Part shown: positions 19,674-29,209 of the stretch, piece after piece
Position numbering within the stretch: the first letter of the stretch is position 1
Layout of the letters: each line of letters starts with the position of its first letter
Notes under the pieces: generated by a model
Databases searched by the model: none
The model's input: only the letters and a program-made list of their open reading frames with translations
Told to the model about the DNA's origin: nothing
DNA from: Paramisgurnus dabryanus
Lineage: Eukaryota > Chordata > Actinopteri > Cypriniformes > Cobitidae
Assembly: GCF_030506205.2 (NCBI RefSeq)
Contig: NC_133359.1
Span: 31,431,344 to 31,495,343, forward strand
Direction of reading: 5' to 3'
Length of the DNA stretch: 64,000 bases
Program-made: the position numbers and the translations under genes

Positions 19674-22358
19674 ATTCACACATTCATCTATTATAGGCAG
19701 ATATGAACATCCACCTTTATTATATAGACTGAATTGAACTGAATTATTTGTCTTTTAACCAAATTTTCAAACCCTCTTTTTGTTACAATGAACCCCACCT
19801 ATGAGGTAAGTTGTAATGTTTGCACTCCAGTAACTTTCGGTGTAATTGTACAATAACGGTGGGTCACATAAACAAACTATAAGTGTTCATTTGTAGCAGA
19901 GAGGTGTGTGTTGATTGTGTAAAAAAAGTATTAATCTATCTTAAATATCTTTTGAATGATAGAGCCAAAGTCAAAGTGCACAACTCCAACAAACATCCAC
20001 TGTATTGTAGTAGAGATTTGAGGTATTTCTTCTCATCCGACCTTCTATTTTTATTCCATTGTCATTTAGATAGAAAAAAATGAACTAATATTGTTATAAG
20101 CAAAACGATAAACTATAGAATAAACTATTTGATTGGCAACTAATATTTACACAACCTCAGCTAATCACCTCAACTACACCAACAAATAATCTTGGATGAG
20201 TAATAATAATCAAAGAATGATTGACAGGGAGAAATTGGATGTTTGAACATCAGCTGGTGGCTGAGAATAAAATAGTACAGTTTAGTTGAACTGTAGTGTG
20301 CTGTATAAAAATGTAATCCTGAAAATCATTATGATACAGTTATGATACAACAATTTTTCTGTGTAATTTATTAAAAGTATCTTAGTCACATTATGTTATG
20401 ACATTTGTGACAATAATGCTCTATTATTGTCTTTTATATTGTGATTGTTTGCATTGCATGATTTTTATGACTCGCCTGACTTATCTGTTAAATTTGTTAC
20501 TGTATTTCTGTATTCTGATTTTCTCATAATATCAACAAAACCTAACACAATGAATTTGGAAAAGGTGGGAAATAAGAATATTGTTCAGATAAAAATGTCA
20601 CTCAGCACAGATTGTTATCCATGATGAAGAGGGTACATCTGTGTAGGGGCCCAGTAACAGCCCATGGAAATGCAAAAATAATGCACATTTCAAATGGCTT
20701 TAAACCAAAGTCTGATTAGTTTATTAAAGAGAAAATTGTTAGGACAGCTATTTATGATATGATATGTTTACTAAATAATGTTGGACAGAGATTTGTGACA
20801 TGCATGGAAAGCTGTTAAAAAGCATTATAAAAAGTAATCACAATAAAGTACAATATTTCATTCTAACTCTTAAATATGTTATAGAGGTTTGTACAATGAA
20901 CATATTTACATGCCATTTTGTTCATTAAAGATTGTATTTATTTAATTCTAATACTAAACGTTTTTAAACTACATTGCCCATAAGCCATTGTCATTCTATC
21001 GATGGGACGGGAAAACATGGCGTTGTAAATTGTAGTTCATTGAAGAGTGTAGTTATACCATAGGGTTAGCATCTCGATAATCGGGTAATTTCTTTTAACA
21101 TAGCAATACCTTACAATTACTGACAGTATTACTAACGTCATAACAACAGCAAAACATAGTTTGCAAAACGGATCACTTATTATTTTTTAATTAAAGTTAG
21201 TCCAACCAAAGCTTAACGCCAAGGAAACGTCACACGTCTATAAATGGTAATCACGTGCACGTTCTTCCTGAATGTAAATTATCAGCAACGCTGTAAATCG
21301 CTGTAGGTACGATTATAATGTTTATTACACACGCAGAAACACACACTTAAATGAAACAGGAAAAAAGGTTTTCTCAGTTATCTAAGCAAATACCTATTGG
21401 TTTCAATAGTATAAACCTGAAGGTTACTAATATTATATACTTGTTCCAGATGTATAGCCTACTGTATGTGAAATAAATAATAGGCTACAATATTTCAAAA
21501 TGTTTCATTTTTGCTTGCAAAATAAAATAAAGTTATTGCAGCATGCGGGCTACCAAAAAATATATTTTATGTCCTTTAAAGAAATATCCAAAAATAAAAT
21601 ATATTTGAATTACTGTTTTAAATTTAGAATGACTAAATTTTTATTGTTTTACTCTGAATAAATGTAAGTAAATTACAATTTGTTAATAACAATTATAAAT
21701 GTCAAAGTAACTCTTATTTAATATTGTAATTGAACATTTCAATCAGGACTACAAAATTTAAGTGAGATTTAAGTAGCTTTGGGAGAATTTTTGGTACTTA
21801 TTCATGGCTGGCATACCACACAAATAGTTAAAGTAGACTTACCTAAACTGTACTACCCATGCTGTGCTTCAAAAATCTTTAATTATAATGCCTTTGGGAA
21901 TTTAATTATGACAAACAAATCTTTACATTATGATCTTGCATGGGACACTTCTTGTCTGCTGTTTAGTTCATGACAAATACAGAGTTTTTAAAAAGACAAA
22001 ATTCAAGAAAAAAAAACTAAAAGAGACTGGGTACTGTGCAAAAACTTTAATAAAGAACAGCAAGCAAAGACACTCAAAATTAAACAGTTGAAGGGTGCTT
22101 GATAATGTAAAGGTGTAGGCTGTCATGCTGAAAACTGGTTGGGATGTGGGGACTTGTGTTGGAATTCGCTGGCAGGCTCCTATGTGTCATCCCAAGTTTT
22201 TCCACTGTAATATAAGTGCAGATAATGTCATTAGAACACATAGTACAAATGTGAGGTACTTGTACTTAGCTGGCATATTTTTCTCAACATTTTCTGGTGA
22301 CTGTAGTTAAAATAGTACTTTAAAATAAATATCCATACAGTTCCTGTATATTGAAAGC
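19674..22358. other. AT-rich region without a supported gene
   Basis: Only short, scattered open frames with no family resemblance, splice pattern or start context. A small imperfect hairpin of ACTACATTGCCCATAAGCCA type at 20965-21055 resembles a MITE remnant. Confidence 0.5.
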
Positions 22359-22550
22359 CATCCCTGCTGAAAAAAACAGCATACACCAGCATAATTCCCA
22401 TGCCGGTCCATGCTGGTATGCTGATCACCACTAAACCAGCACCAAACCAGCATGGGAATTATGCTGGTCTATGCTGGTAGTCACCAGCAAACCAGCACCA
22501 AAACACAACTTTCCCATCTGGCTTGTGTGCTGGTTTTTCCAGAAGGGATG
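22359..22550. mobile_element. ~190-bp palindromic MITE with CCAGCA repeats
   Basis: The ends CATCCCTGCTGAAAAAAACA and TTTTTCCAGAAGGGATG are imperfect inverted repeats. The interior holds many CCAGCA/TGCTGG motifs in both orientations, including CAGCATAATTCCCATG and CATGGGAATTATGCTGG, so a transcript could fold into one long hairpin. I recognise this as a dispersed fish MITE type; the superfamily is not clear. Confidence 0.8.
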
Positions 22551-22835
22551 TACCTTCAAATGTAGTGATTTCAAAATGTATTTATTAAAATGAATTATTA
22601 AGTTGTCATTAGTGAGTTAAGGATATTCTCCTATTTGTTAAGGTAACTAAGCTATTTTATATAAGCGGAATAAGGTAAACAATTTCTGCATGTTTTAATG
22701 TGTTCCAGATCTGGCACGTTAGATAAGGATAGTGTCTGCATCACTTCCACTCATCATTGCTCTCCTCTTCCTCACATTTATTATTACAGTAATACTGCAA
22801 GACACTACTAGACCAAATTCCAGCATCATCCTAAC

Positions 22836-22935
22836 ATGATGCATTCTGACAAAACAGAGGTATTAATTATTGGTAAAACAAAATCCCAAAATAAGATGAA
22901 ATTAATTTGACTCTTAATGGATGTATTGTTACAAT
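22836..22935 (+). mobile_element. L2-like LINE reverse-transcriptase scrap
   Basis: One frame reads HSDKTEVLIIGKTKSQNK. After a stop and frame change it continues LTLNGCIVT. D-K-T-E-V-L-(I/V)-G followed some 20 residues later by L-x-L-(D/N)-G-C is a signature of the C-terminal part of L2/CR1-type LINE reverse transcriptases. The fragment is short and broken. Its 5' and 3' limits are not visible; similar decayed sequence may extend to about 23480. Confidence 0.6.
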
Positions 22936-23550
22936 ATGTAATATACAACCGTTTTATTAAATCACATTTCCAGCATAAGTAAAACCAGATCTCCTATCAG
23001 AAATAGTACTAAATTATCACATGCTTAGTGTTTCAGATGCTAACATTTTTATTTGTTTGTGCACAAATCACTCCTACTATTGTAATACAAGTTAACAGGC
23101 TGAATAACTGTTCATAAATGGAAACTAAACCTTAAAGCAACAAACAAAAATCCCTGATATTCCATGATTGACTATTAATGTCTGTAAAAGACCTTTAAAA
23201 TTCCATGATATTCCAAAAATTCCATGCTCCGTGGGAACCCTGACTGTATCCACTTCACAAAATTCCAAGATGTTAATAGATTATTCTACATACAGATTAG
23301 ATAGATCATCTCCCATTCCACATTCAGGATCACCCTCTGTTTAAATCCAGACTAACTCTTTAAATACTATTTATTTTTGCTGTCAGGATCAACATGTCCA
23401 GGGAACTTTATCTAACAGACATCACTGCCTACATTGTATTGGTTATGGAATGGACTATTTGCATTTCAATGGAATAAACATAATAAGGTAATAAAATATG
23501 ACTTACCACACAGAGCACGTAACCAGTGAACTTTCAATTCGGCTTTCCTC
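22936..23550. other. Noncoding region, possible LINE decay
   Basis: No gene is supported. AATTCCATGATATTCCA-like short repeats occur near 23155-23225. Confidence 0.4.
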
Positions 23551-23630
23551 TACACAAACACACACACAGACACACGCACAGTCGCACACACACACACACA
23601 CACAGACACAGACACACACAAACAAAACAC
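23551..23630 (+). repeat. CA/CAGACA microsatellite
   Basis: Interrupted (CA)n run with CAGACA and CGCACA variants, causing a spurious threonine/histidine-rich open frame. Confidence 0.9.
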
Positions 23631-23945
23631 AATTAATAATTATTTACCTGTTGAATTACTGGATATTATCTTTGAAAGGTCCGAATCAGTCACTAAGACA
23701 AGCACTCATCTTAGTAAATAACATTTTACCTCATTTATCTGTTCCCCAGTTATTTTATCGAAAAGGAAACCTTCTGCCAACTACATTTTCAGCAACCTGA
23801 AATGATGAAAAGACAAAAAGTTTATTAAGCCATGAATGCCATGCTTTGTAGGTGAATCACATGAGTCCATATTTATGTGAAGTGATATCCAGTCCTTTCC
23901 ATTAGTGTCAAACAAATTTGTGCTTGTTTTTGTCAATCAACCAAA

Positions 23946-24351
23946 ATGATATTACGCAGTGCCCGAAAATTGCCCCTGCTATTGAAAGATACTAAGGGGA
24001 CTATTTTCGGGCACTGCGTTATATCATTATGCCTTCTGCAGCCATGTTACGACAGCAAAGTCCTTGATTATTACGACAGAATAAGAGTATAGTTCCTAGA
24101 AATATCAGCTGAGAAAATCACAACTTTAAATTTTCCGTCTGTCTTAGTACAAGTCAAGTTTTAAATAGGAAAAATATCGAAACTCTTTGGTAATTTTTTG
24201 GCGTGATGGTAATGGCCTAATCAGATTCAATGTATTATGCTAAGCTATGCTAAAAGTGGTAGTGCCAGACGCAGAGATCAGCTGAATGGATTCTAAAACG
24301 GTAAAACTTACTGCTGGAAAATTAGCAAAAAAAAGTGAAGTGTCCCTTTAA
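23946..24351. mobile_element. TTAA-MITE remnant with internal hairpin
   Basis: A long hairpin at 23946-24027 pairs ATGATATTACGCAGTGCCCG with CGGGCACTGCGTTATATCAT. About 320 bp further on, AGTGAAGTGTCCCTTTAA ends at 24351. This is a typical end of cyprinid TTAA MITEs. No matching left end is seen, so the element is truncated or its left part is too diverged. Confidence 0.65.
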
Positions 24352-24430
24352 GTCAGGAATTTACATTGACCACAGTCCTTGGACATTGGGCTCTAAAACA
24401 CTGTGAACTGGCTAACAAATACCTGGTTAG

Positions 24431-25444
24431 CTAAATGAATTTAATTAACATGAAGACATATTTGACTAGGAGCAAATTGTGGAGTAAGATGTAACAGGAA
24501 AAGTTATCCTTCATTCTGTTCTTCACCAGTGGCCACTTCTGAGATTTAGAACTGGAAGAGACAGATGCAAATTGAAGAGAGACAAGTGTGGTATAGTGGG
24601 AAGAGGTAGATTTCTTTATCTTCCTCTTCCTCTGTGGCAAAAACTTAGAGCATGGCAGTGAAGGTGGGGAAAAAAAGTGGAGAGAAAATTGTTGTTAAAG
24701 CAGTAGAGGTAGCAGGAGCAAGAGAGGTTGGAGAGAGTCTAGAAGACAGAAGAACAAGATTTAGTACAAATATAGCCTCAGACTTCTTGGTGAGGTTCTC
24801 CGGCCATTTCACAGCAGGGCTCTCAGGCCGCTCCATGGCAAGGCTCTCAGGCTGCTGTCCTGTGGAGGTTGCTATAATACAAGTTTACTTTCATCATAAA
24901 ATCTGTACATATCAACAAAGGAATATACATGTATTTTAAATCCTAAATCTCTAAACATAAACATTACTCTGACCTTTTGTCAAGATAAAGACCTCCGCAT
25001 CTCCTCCAAAAAATTGTAGTGACAGGAGTGGGGTGCCAATGGGTAATAATATATGCAACCCACTTATTCGAAGCCTTTTTATCCTGTTTCCCAATAAATA
25101 AAATTGGCTTGGCTCGCACCTGAAATGAACAAGTAAATGAGGTGTTACCATAAAAGATTAAAAAAATATTAGTCTTGAACTGTATCCACCTTATTTTTGA
25201 ATGTGGACGTTAGTGATTTGACGTATTTCCCTTCTTTGTACAAGACCTCCGTTTCAATAACCAGCCGGTAGAAAACAGTATCGTGGAAGCACACATAAAA
25301 CATGATTTTAACAGTATTGTAAATATTTACTACACCTGCCATGTATGAACCAGTGTGAGGATTAAAGTGTTTTGATATATCATATGAAGATATATTCAGT
25401 GATTTTGTGTTGTTGATCGGGGGTGACGTGTCTTCAGTGTGCAA
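24431..25444 (-). pseudogene. Unrecognised minus-strand multi-exon gene of the giant element (candidate)
   Basis: Reading leftward, exon A (25444-25190) follows the acceptor CTGTGCTTTTATAG. It is open for 85 codons, including TGSYMAGVVNIYNTVKIMFY and LVIETEVLYKEGKYVKSLTS, and ends at a GT donor. Exon B (25119-24974, acceptor TTGTTCATTTCAG) joins in phase and stays open for 48 codons with KPILFIGKQDKKASNKWVAY and RRCGGLYLDK. It either stops at TAA ten bases past the donor or splices on. Exon C (from 24871, acceptor TTGTATTATAG) has a Pro/Glu/Ser-rich frame (ESLAMERPESPAVKWPENL) and later a Lys/Ser-rich frame (RKRKIKKSTSSHYTTL), but the B-C join is out of phase. I do not recognise a family. It converges with the transposase and could start from the right-TIR leader exon. 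It may be an accessory gene, captured host sequence or chance. Confidence 0.4.
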
Positions 25445-25446
25445 CT

Positions 25447-26017
25447 ATAAAAGCACAGAGACATACCAGTATCTTTACAATGGGATAGTCAGTCGAGAGT
25501 TTGTGAATATATCAAGAAGACTTTGTGTTTTTAACTTTTTCAGGCAATGGTCTAAATTGTCCCTCTGGTGTGATTTTTTTAAACAACAATTTTTAATAAA
25601 AAATTCAATTTTAGTTTTTATGGCGATACATCATGCTTCATGTGGTCTGACAGTCAGCAGTATCTTTCTCATACAACACATTGTAAGTTATTTTATCAAA
25701 CCATAATAAACATATTAAACTATTTTTTATATTGTTTTCGTTTAATGAAAATATGATTACATTGTTTCTTACGCACTAGATGGTACCAAGGAGGTAAGAT
25801 GAGAGATATGAGTTGGAATTATTTGCTTATTTTAAAATTATTTGCTTTTTAATTTAAAACATAACAAAAGAACGCACAAACACAATTAGAACTGTTATGA
25901 ACATTAAAGCTCCCGTTCTTTCTGTGTTTTTAAAGCTTTGATTGTGTTTATAGTGCGCAATATAACGTGTTCATGTTTCACGTTCAAAAAAACATTTTTC
26001 ACATAATTTACTTATCT
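25447..26017. other. Region without a supported gene
   Basis: Upstream side of the candidate minus-strand gene. One or more of its 5' exons could lie here, but no exon could be set. A plus-strand open frame at 25407-25706 crosses the antisense exon and has no family resemblance. Confidence 0.4.
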
Positions 26018-26436
26018 CTATAGACCCTTTTACAGCTCACGTGATCAAATAGCCTGCGCGCGCATTTGGGCAACAGAAGTGGTGTTATTCCCCATTGGTT
26101 CTAACGTGGTAGCAACTCAGAAAGTTTATTAAAACGGTTTCTCAACATCAAAATGTCCTGTTGTTGCGTTTGGTTGCAAAAATATAATATACTAATATAC
26201 GTATATATGTATCTGGCAACTTTATTTTTGGCCATCTGCTAACGTCTTTTATCCACTCCACTATAGTACACGGATCTGGTAGCTGTGTTGAAAATGTTGA
26301 TAAAGTCAATTTTTTTAAAATAACTTACTGTTTGTGTTGCTTCACTGTTGATTCTTACGATACTTCCGTTGCCTAAATGCGTGCGCGCATACGCTGCCAC
26401 GTCATCATTGTGTACAAACAGTAAAAGGGTCTATAG
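26018..26436. mobile_element. ~419-bp MITE with CTATAGACCCTTTTAC ends
   Basis: CTATAGACCCTTTTACAG and GTAAAAGGGTCTATAG form inverted ends. Subterminal GCGCGCGCATTTGGGCAAC and GTTGCCTAAATGCGTGCGCG are also inverted. I recognise the TAGACCCTTTTAC terminus from abundant fish MITEs; the superfamily is not certain and no clear target duplication could be fixed. Confidence 0.75.
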
Positions 26437-26518
26437 GGCTGTTTTCACTGTCCTAAAAATGGGCTGAAGTCTTCCTTGTTATGTGAAGTACCTCCTTCAG
26501 AAATAAGTAACGAGTTCT

Positions 26519-26599
26519 GATTGTGTAGTTTGTTTAGTGTGTTGTGATTGTGTAGTTTGTTTAGTGTGTTGTGATTGTGTAGTTTGTTTAGTGTGTTGT
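26519..26599 (+). repeat. 27-bp tandem repeat, 3 copies
   Basis: Three perfect units start at 26519, 26546 and 26573, each GATTGTGTAG followed by TTTGTTTAGTGTGTTGT. A partial fourth starts at 26600. Confidence 0.95.
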
Positions 26600-27150
26600 G
26601 ATTTGATAGCAGATTAGCTTGCCGTTAGCTTAGCTGGCCACTGATGTATTCCTGTGGGTGGAGTTTAGTCGAAAAACTGTTCTAGTGACATCATTAAAGC
26701 AGGAAGTAGAGGGCTGAAGTCCAAACCGTCCGTTCGCTGTAGGCTTTCAAAGGCAAATTCTGTTAAAGAAAATAAATCGACTGGCAGTGAACTTTCAGCT
26801 TTATCATTTTACAGGTATTATTTATGCTATAAAAGCAACATTACACACTAACTGGGTTTAAAAATGGGATCAGAAAGAACGTGACCTTGTGAACGTGAAT
26901 CAGTTTATGTCATATATATTCTGTACTGTAATCACATTTTTGTAATAATATATAGCAGAATAAATAAAACAGCTAAATCGGCATATTTTTATGAGCATAA
27001 TATTATTTGTTTATAAACAATTATCGTATTTATTGTTTACTGGCAGTTTCTATGAAAGGTTTTACTGGATGGATGTGTGGATACAGATCATACGACCAGC
27101 ATTTGCTTTTAAGGACAGCTTTCCCCCAGTGTGTGTGTGTGTGTGTGTCC

Positions 27151-27195
<45 letters not shown>

Positions 27196-27430
27196 AGGAG
27201 ATAAAGAGCATTACATTTTCACCAGTATTCTTCATCAGTCTTGTCAGGCAGAATGTTTTCCACCCATTTAGTTGGTTCTGGGTTGTACTATGTGTATTAA
27301 AATGGGCTTGGGCAGGTGAAATTTTGTTATTTTAAGGGAAAGTACAGAAATGGAAAATAATTTTACATTCGCAGTGTCTATCGTAGGCTCCTATATAATA
27401 TCTGAAAGAGCACTTAAATTATTCATTATT
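26600..27430 (+). repeat. Spacer with TG microsatellite
   Basis: Contains an interrupted (TG)n run at 27129-27191. The rest has no supported gene. A short stretch at about 26695-26815 ends in CATTTTACAG|GT, which could be splice signals, but no exon is evident. Confidence 0.6.
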
Positions 27431-27894
27431 TCATATTACAACATGACAAGCCACAAAAGTAGTGCTGTTATGAATTAAGTTGTATTGTTTATTATAGATC
27501 ATTCTGGGAGTTTATTGTATAATTTTGTGTGGATTTTAAGTAATTACTGGGCTGGAAAACAAACCAATCTGGCAACACTGTTCTTCATCTGATCATGTTG
27601 GCTAAAAGAGGCTTAATTGTTGCGAGCTAGTGTAATATAGGTAACATATCGCTACTGAAAATCTTGCATTTCCCTGTATCTTGCATTATCAACTTACTTG
27701 CGACAAAAAATAGTTTAATTAGCTACTTTTGCTATTAGCCTATGCATATGTGGTGCAACAAAGTTATTTGTTTAATGACTTATATTATTTACCATCCTAA
27801 GATTGCTACCTTATACATTAGAATGTTCCAAACACAACTTATTGTCACGATTAAACATTTCTTTGCTGTGTAAATGTAAGAATCATCTCCATCA

Positions 27895-27949
27895 ACTTAC
27901 CGAGTGGAAATCGCAATGGACCTTGGCATCGTCGCATTCGATGACGTCA
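27895..27949 (-). promoter_or_regulatory. CRE motif and inward splice donor, right TIR
   Basis: TGACGTCA at 27942-27949 and, on the minus strand, the donor CCACTCG|GTAAGT with GT at 27900-27899 mirror the left TIR. If used, this leader exon would feed minus-strand transcription toward the candidate gene at 25.4-24.4 kb. Confidence 0.5.
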
Positions 27950-28168
27950 GAGTTGTTAAATTACAGGATTTAAAATAAACAAATTAATAATTAAACAACC
28001 CATTAATTAATCGAACACAATCGTAGTATAGTAAAATGTATATTTATATGTATATTTATTACCATCAACGAGCCTTTGATAAAAAAATATTTGCCTCCCA
28101 GCATGCATCACGTCTAAAGGTAATCAAAGCACTTACCTACATGATCAGAAAACGCTTAAAATGCTACT

Positions 28169-28342
28169 CCCACGCGCCGTGGAGCGTTGTTAAAGTCACC
28201 TCTGAATGTTGTTTTATCTGCAGTTGAACGCGGTTTAAATAAAGCTTCCCTCTGAATGTTGTTTTAACCGCATTTGAGGGTTGTTAAACTCACCGCTGAA
28301 TGCTATTGATCCTGCAGTTGAACGTTGTTTAACTCACCGCAG
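28169..28342 (-). repeat. Cluster of ~20-bp sub-repeats in right TIR
   Basis: Mirror of the left cluster, with repeated TGAATGTTGTTTTA and TTGAACGTTGTTTAA type units. Retention at both ends suits binding sites used by a transposase pair. Confidence 0.7.
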
Positions 28343-28721
28343 ACCGTGCTGTTGCAGTTCAGACTGCGAGGGATTTTTAAAATTAAAAACCAGTTGACTG
28401 GCCAGATAAATATTGACTTGCGCTGGCATAGATCATTTATTGTTGCCTCTTCCTATTTATTCTTATTTATTATAGTCTGTAGAAGACGTCATGTGACGAG
28501 CCCTGGCAGCGACCATAGCAACCTAAACGTATCAGTTTTACATTATTCTGGCGAGATCTGAAAAATCTGCGTAACATCGAGCAAGCGAGTGATTATGTAA
28601 ATTCACTGAGTGCATATTATGAAAATAAAATATATATTTCTCGCTAGAAATGTAATCAAAACTTATTTTTATGCAGAAACTAACTCACAATATAGATTTT
28701 TCCACTAAAAATGAGAGAAAT

Positions 28722-28773
28722 GTCCGCCATGTTTTTTGTTCTCACGGCCGGTAGCTTGAAAGTCACGTGACTT
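28722..28773 (-). promoter_or_regulatory. E-box palindrome and YY1-like site, right TIR
   Basis: AAGTCACGTGACTT (28760-28773) and GTCCGCCATGT (28722-28732, minus-strand ACATGGCGGAC) are the mirror of the left-TIR motifs and again point into the element. Confidence 0.45.
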
Positions 28774-28776
28774 GGA

Positions 28777-28866
28777 CGAAAGAAAAACGTAACAGTCATA
28801 CAATTCAAGGGCCATTAAAAGAATAGGCGAAAAAAAAATGTAACAGTCATACAATTCTAGGGCCAT
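28777..28866 (-). repeat. Subterminal direct repeat pair, right TIR
   Basis: Mirror of 9728-9817: two GTAACAGTCATACAATT-containing units 51 bp apart. Confidence 0.7.
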
Positions 28867-28938
28867 TATTGTAACCCCTCCACGTTTTGCAAATTGGACC
28901 AACGTAGTCAGGGTACGTTTTTTCATGAGACTGGGTTG

Positions 28939-28945
28939 CACTATC
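28939..28945 (+). other. Target-site duplication, right copy (CACTATC)
   Basis: Identical to 9649-9655 and immediately followed by TGCTGTGGGTTTACC, the normal continuation of the satellite monomer. Confidence 0.92.
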
Positions 28946-29209
28946 TGCTGTGGGTTTACCATCATTCCTCAAAATATTTTCTTTTGTGTTAATCAGAAAA
29001 AAACTAAAGTATACAGGTTTAAAACAACACAAGGATGAGTAAATTATGAAAGAATTTTCATTGAACCTATAAAATTACATCATTTTTTTAATCTTACTAT
29101 GGGTGTCAATTGTCACTATCTGCTGTGGTTTACCATCATTCCTCAAAATATTTTCTTTTGTGTTAATCAGAAAAAAACTAATGCATACAGGTTTAAAACA
29201 ACACGAGGA

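Larger units (their letters stand above)
9656..28938. mobile_element. Giant (19.3-kb) TIR DNA transposon, KDZ-like, decayed
   Basis: The element begins CAACCCAGTCTCATG and ends with its reverse complement. It is bounded by a perfect 7-bp duplication and lies within one satellite monomer whose uninterrupted form occurs elsewhere in the window. It has ~1,508-bp TIRs, a plus-strand multi-exon transposase pseudogene in the left half, and a candidate minus-strand gene near the right end. The superfamily call rests on transposase fragments resembling the CxC zinc-cluster and KDZ-domain proteins of fish (Kyakuja-Dileera-Zisupton group), which I recognised without a search. It is non-autonomous now because the transposase has stops and a frameshift. 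It has also served as a landing site for at least five smaller elements. Another transposase superfamily with long TIRs would be the main alternative. Confidence 0.85.
27431..28938 (-). repeat. Right terminal inverted repeat (~1,508 bp)
   Basis: Reverse complement of 9656-11163 with high identity over the full length. Mirrored landmarks keep their distance from the tip to within one base: the CRE is 989-990 bp from each end. It terminates GAGACTGGGTTG followed by the target duplication. Confidence 0.93.

Noticed and set aside
25407..25706. 99-codon plus-strand frame with a hydrophobic C-terminus
   Set aside because: No recognisable family, a start codon at the edge of the antisense exon, and AT-rich composition; likely chance.
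26991..27204. Cysteine/valine-rich frames at the TG repeat
   Set aside because: Translation of (TG)n in two frames; no gene support.
9656..28938. Polinton/Maverick or virus-like giant element
   Set aside because: Size and long TIRs fit, but there is no polymerase, integrase, protease, ATPase or capsid-like reading frame, and the target duplication is 7 bp rather than the 6 bp typical of Polintons.
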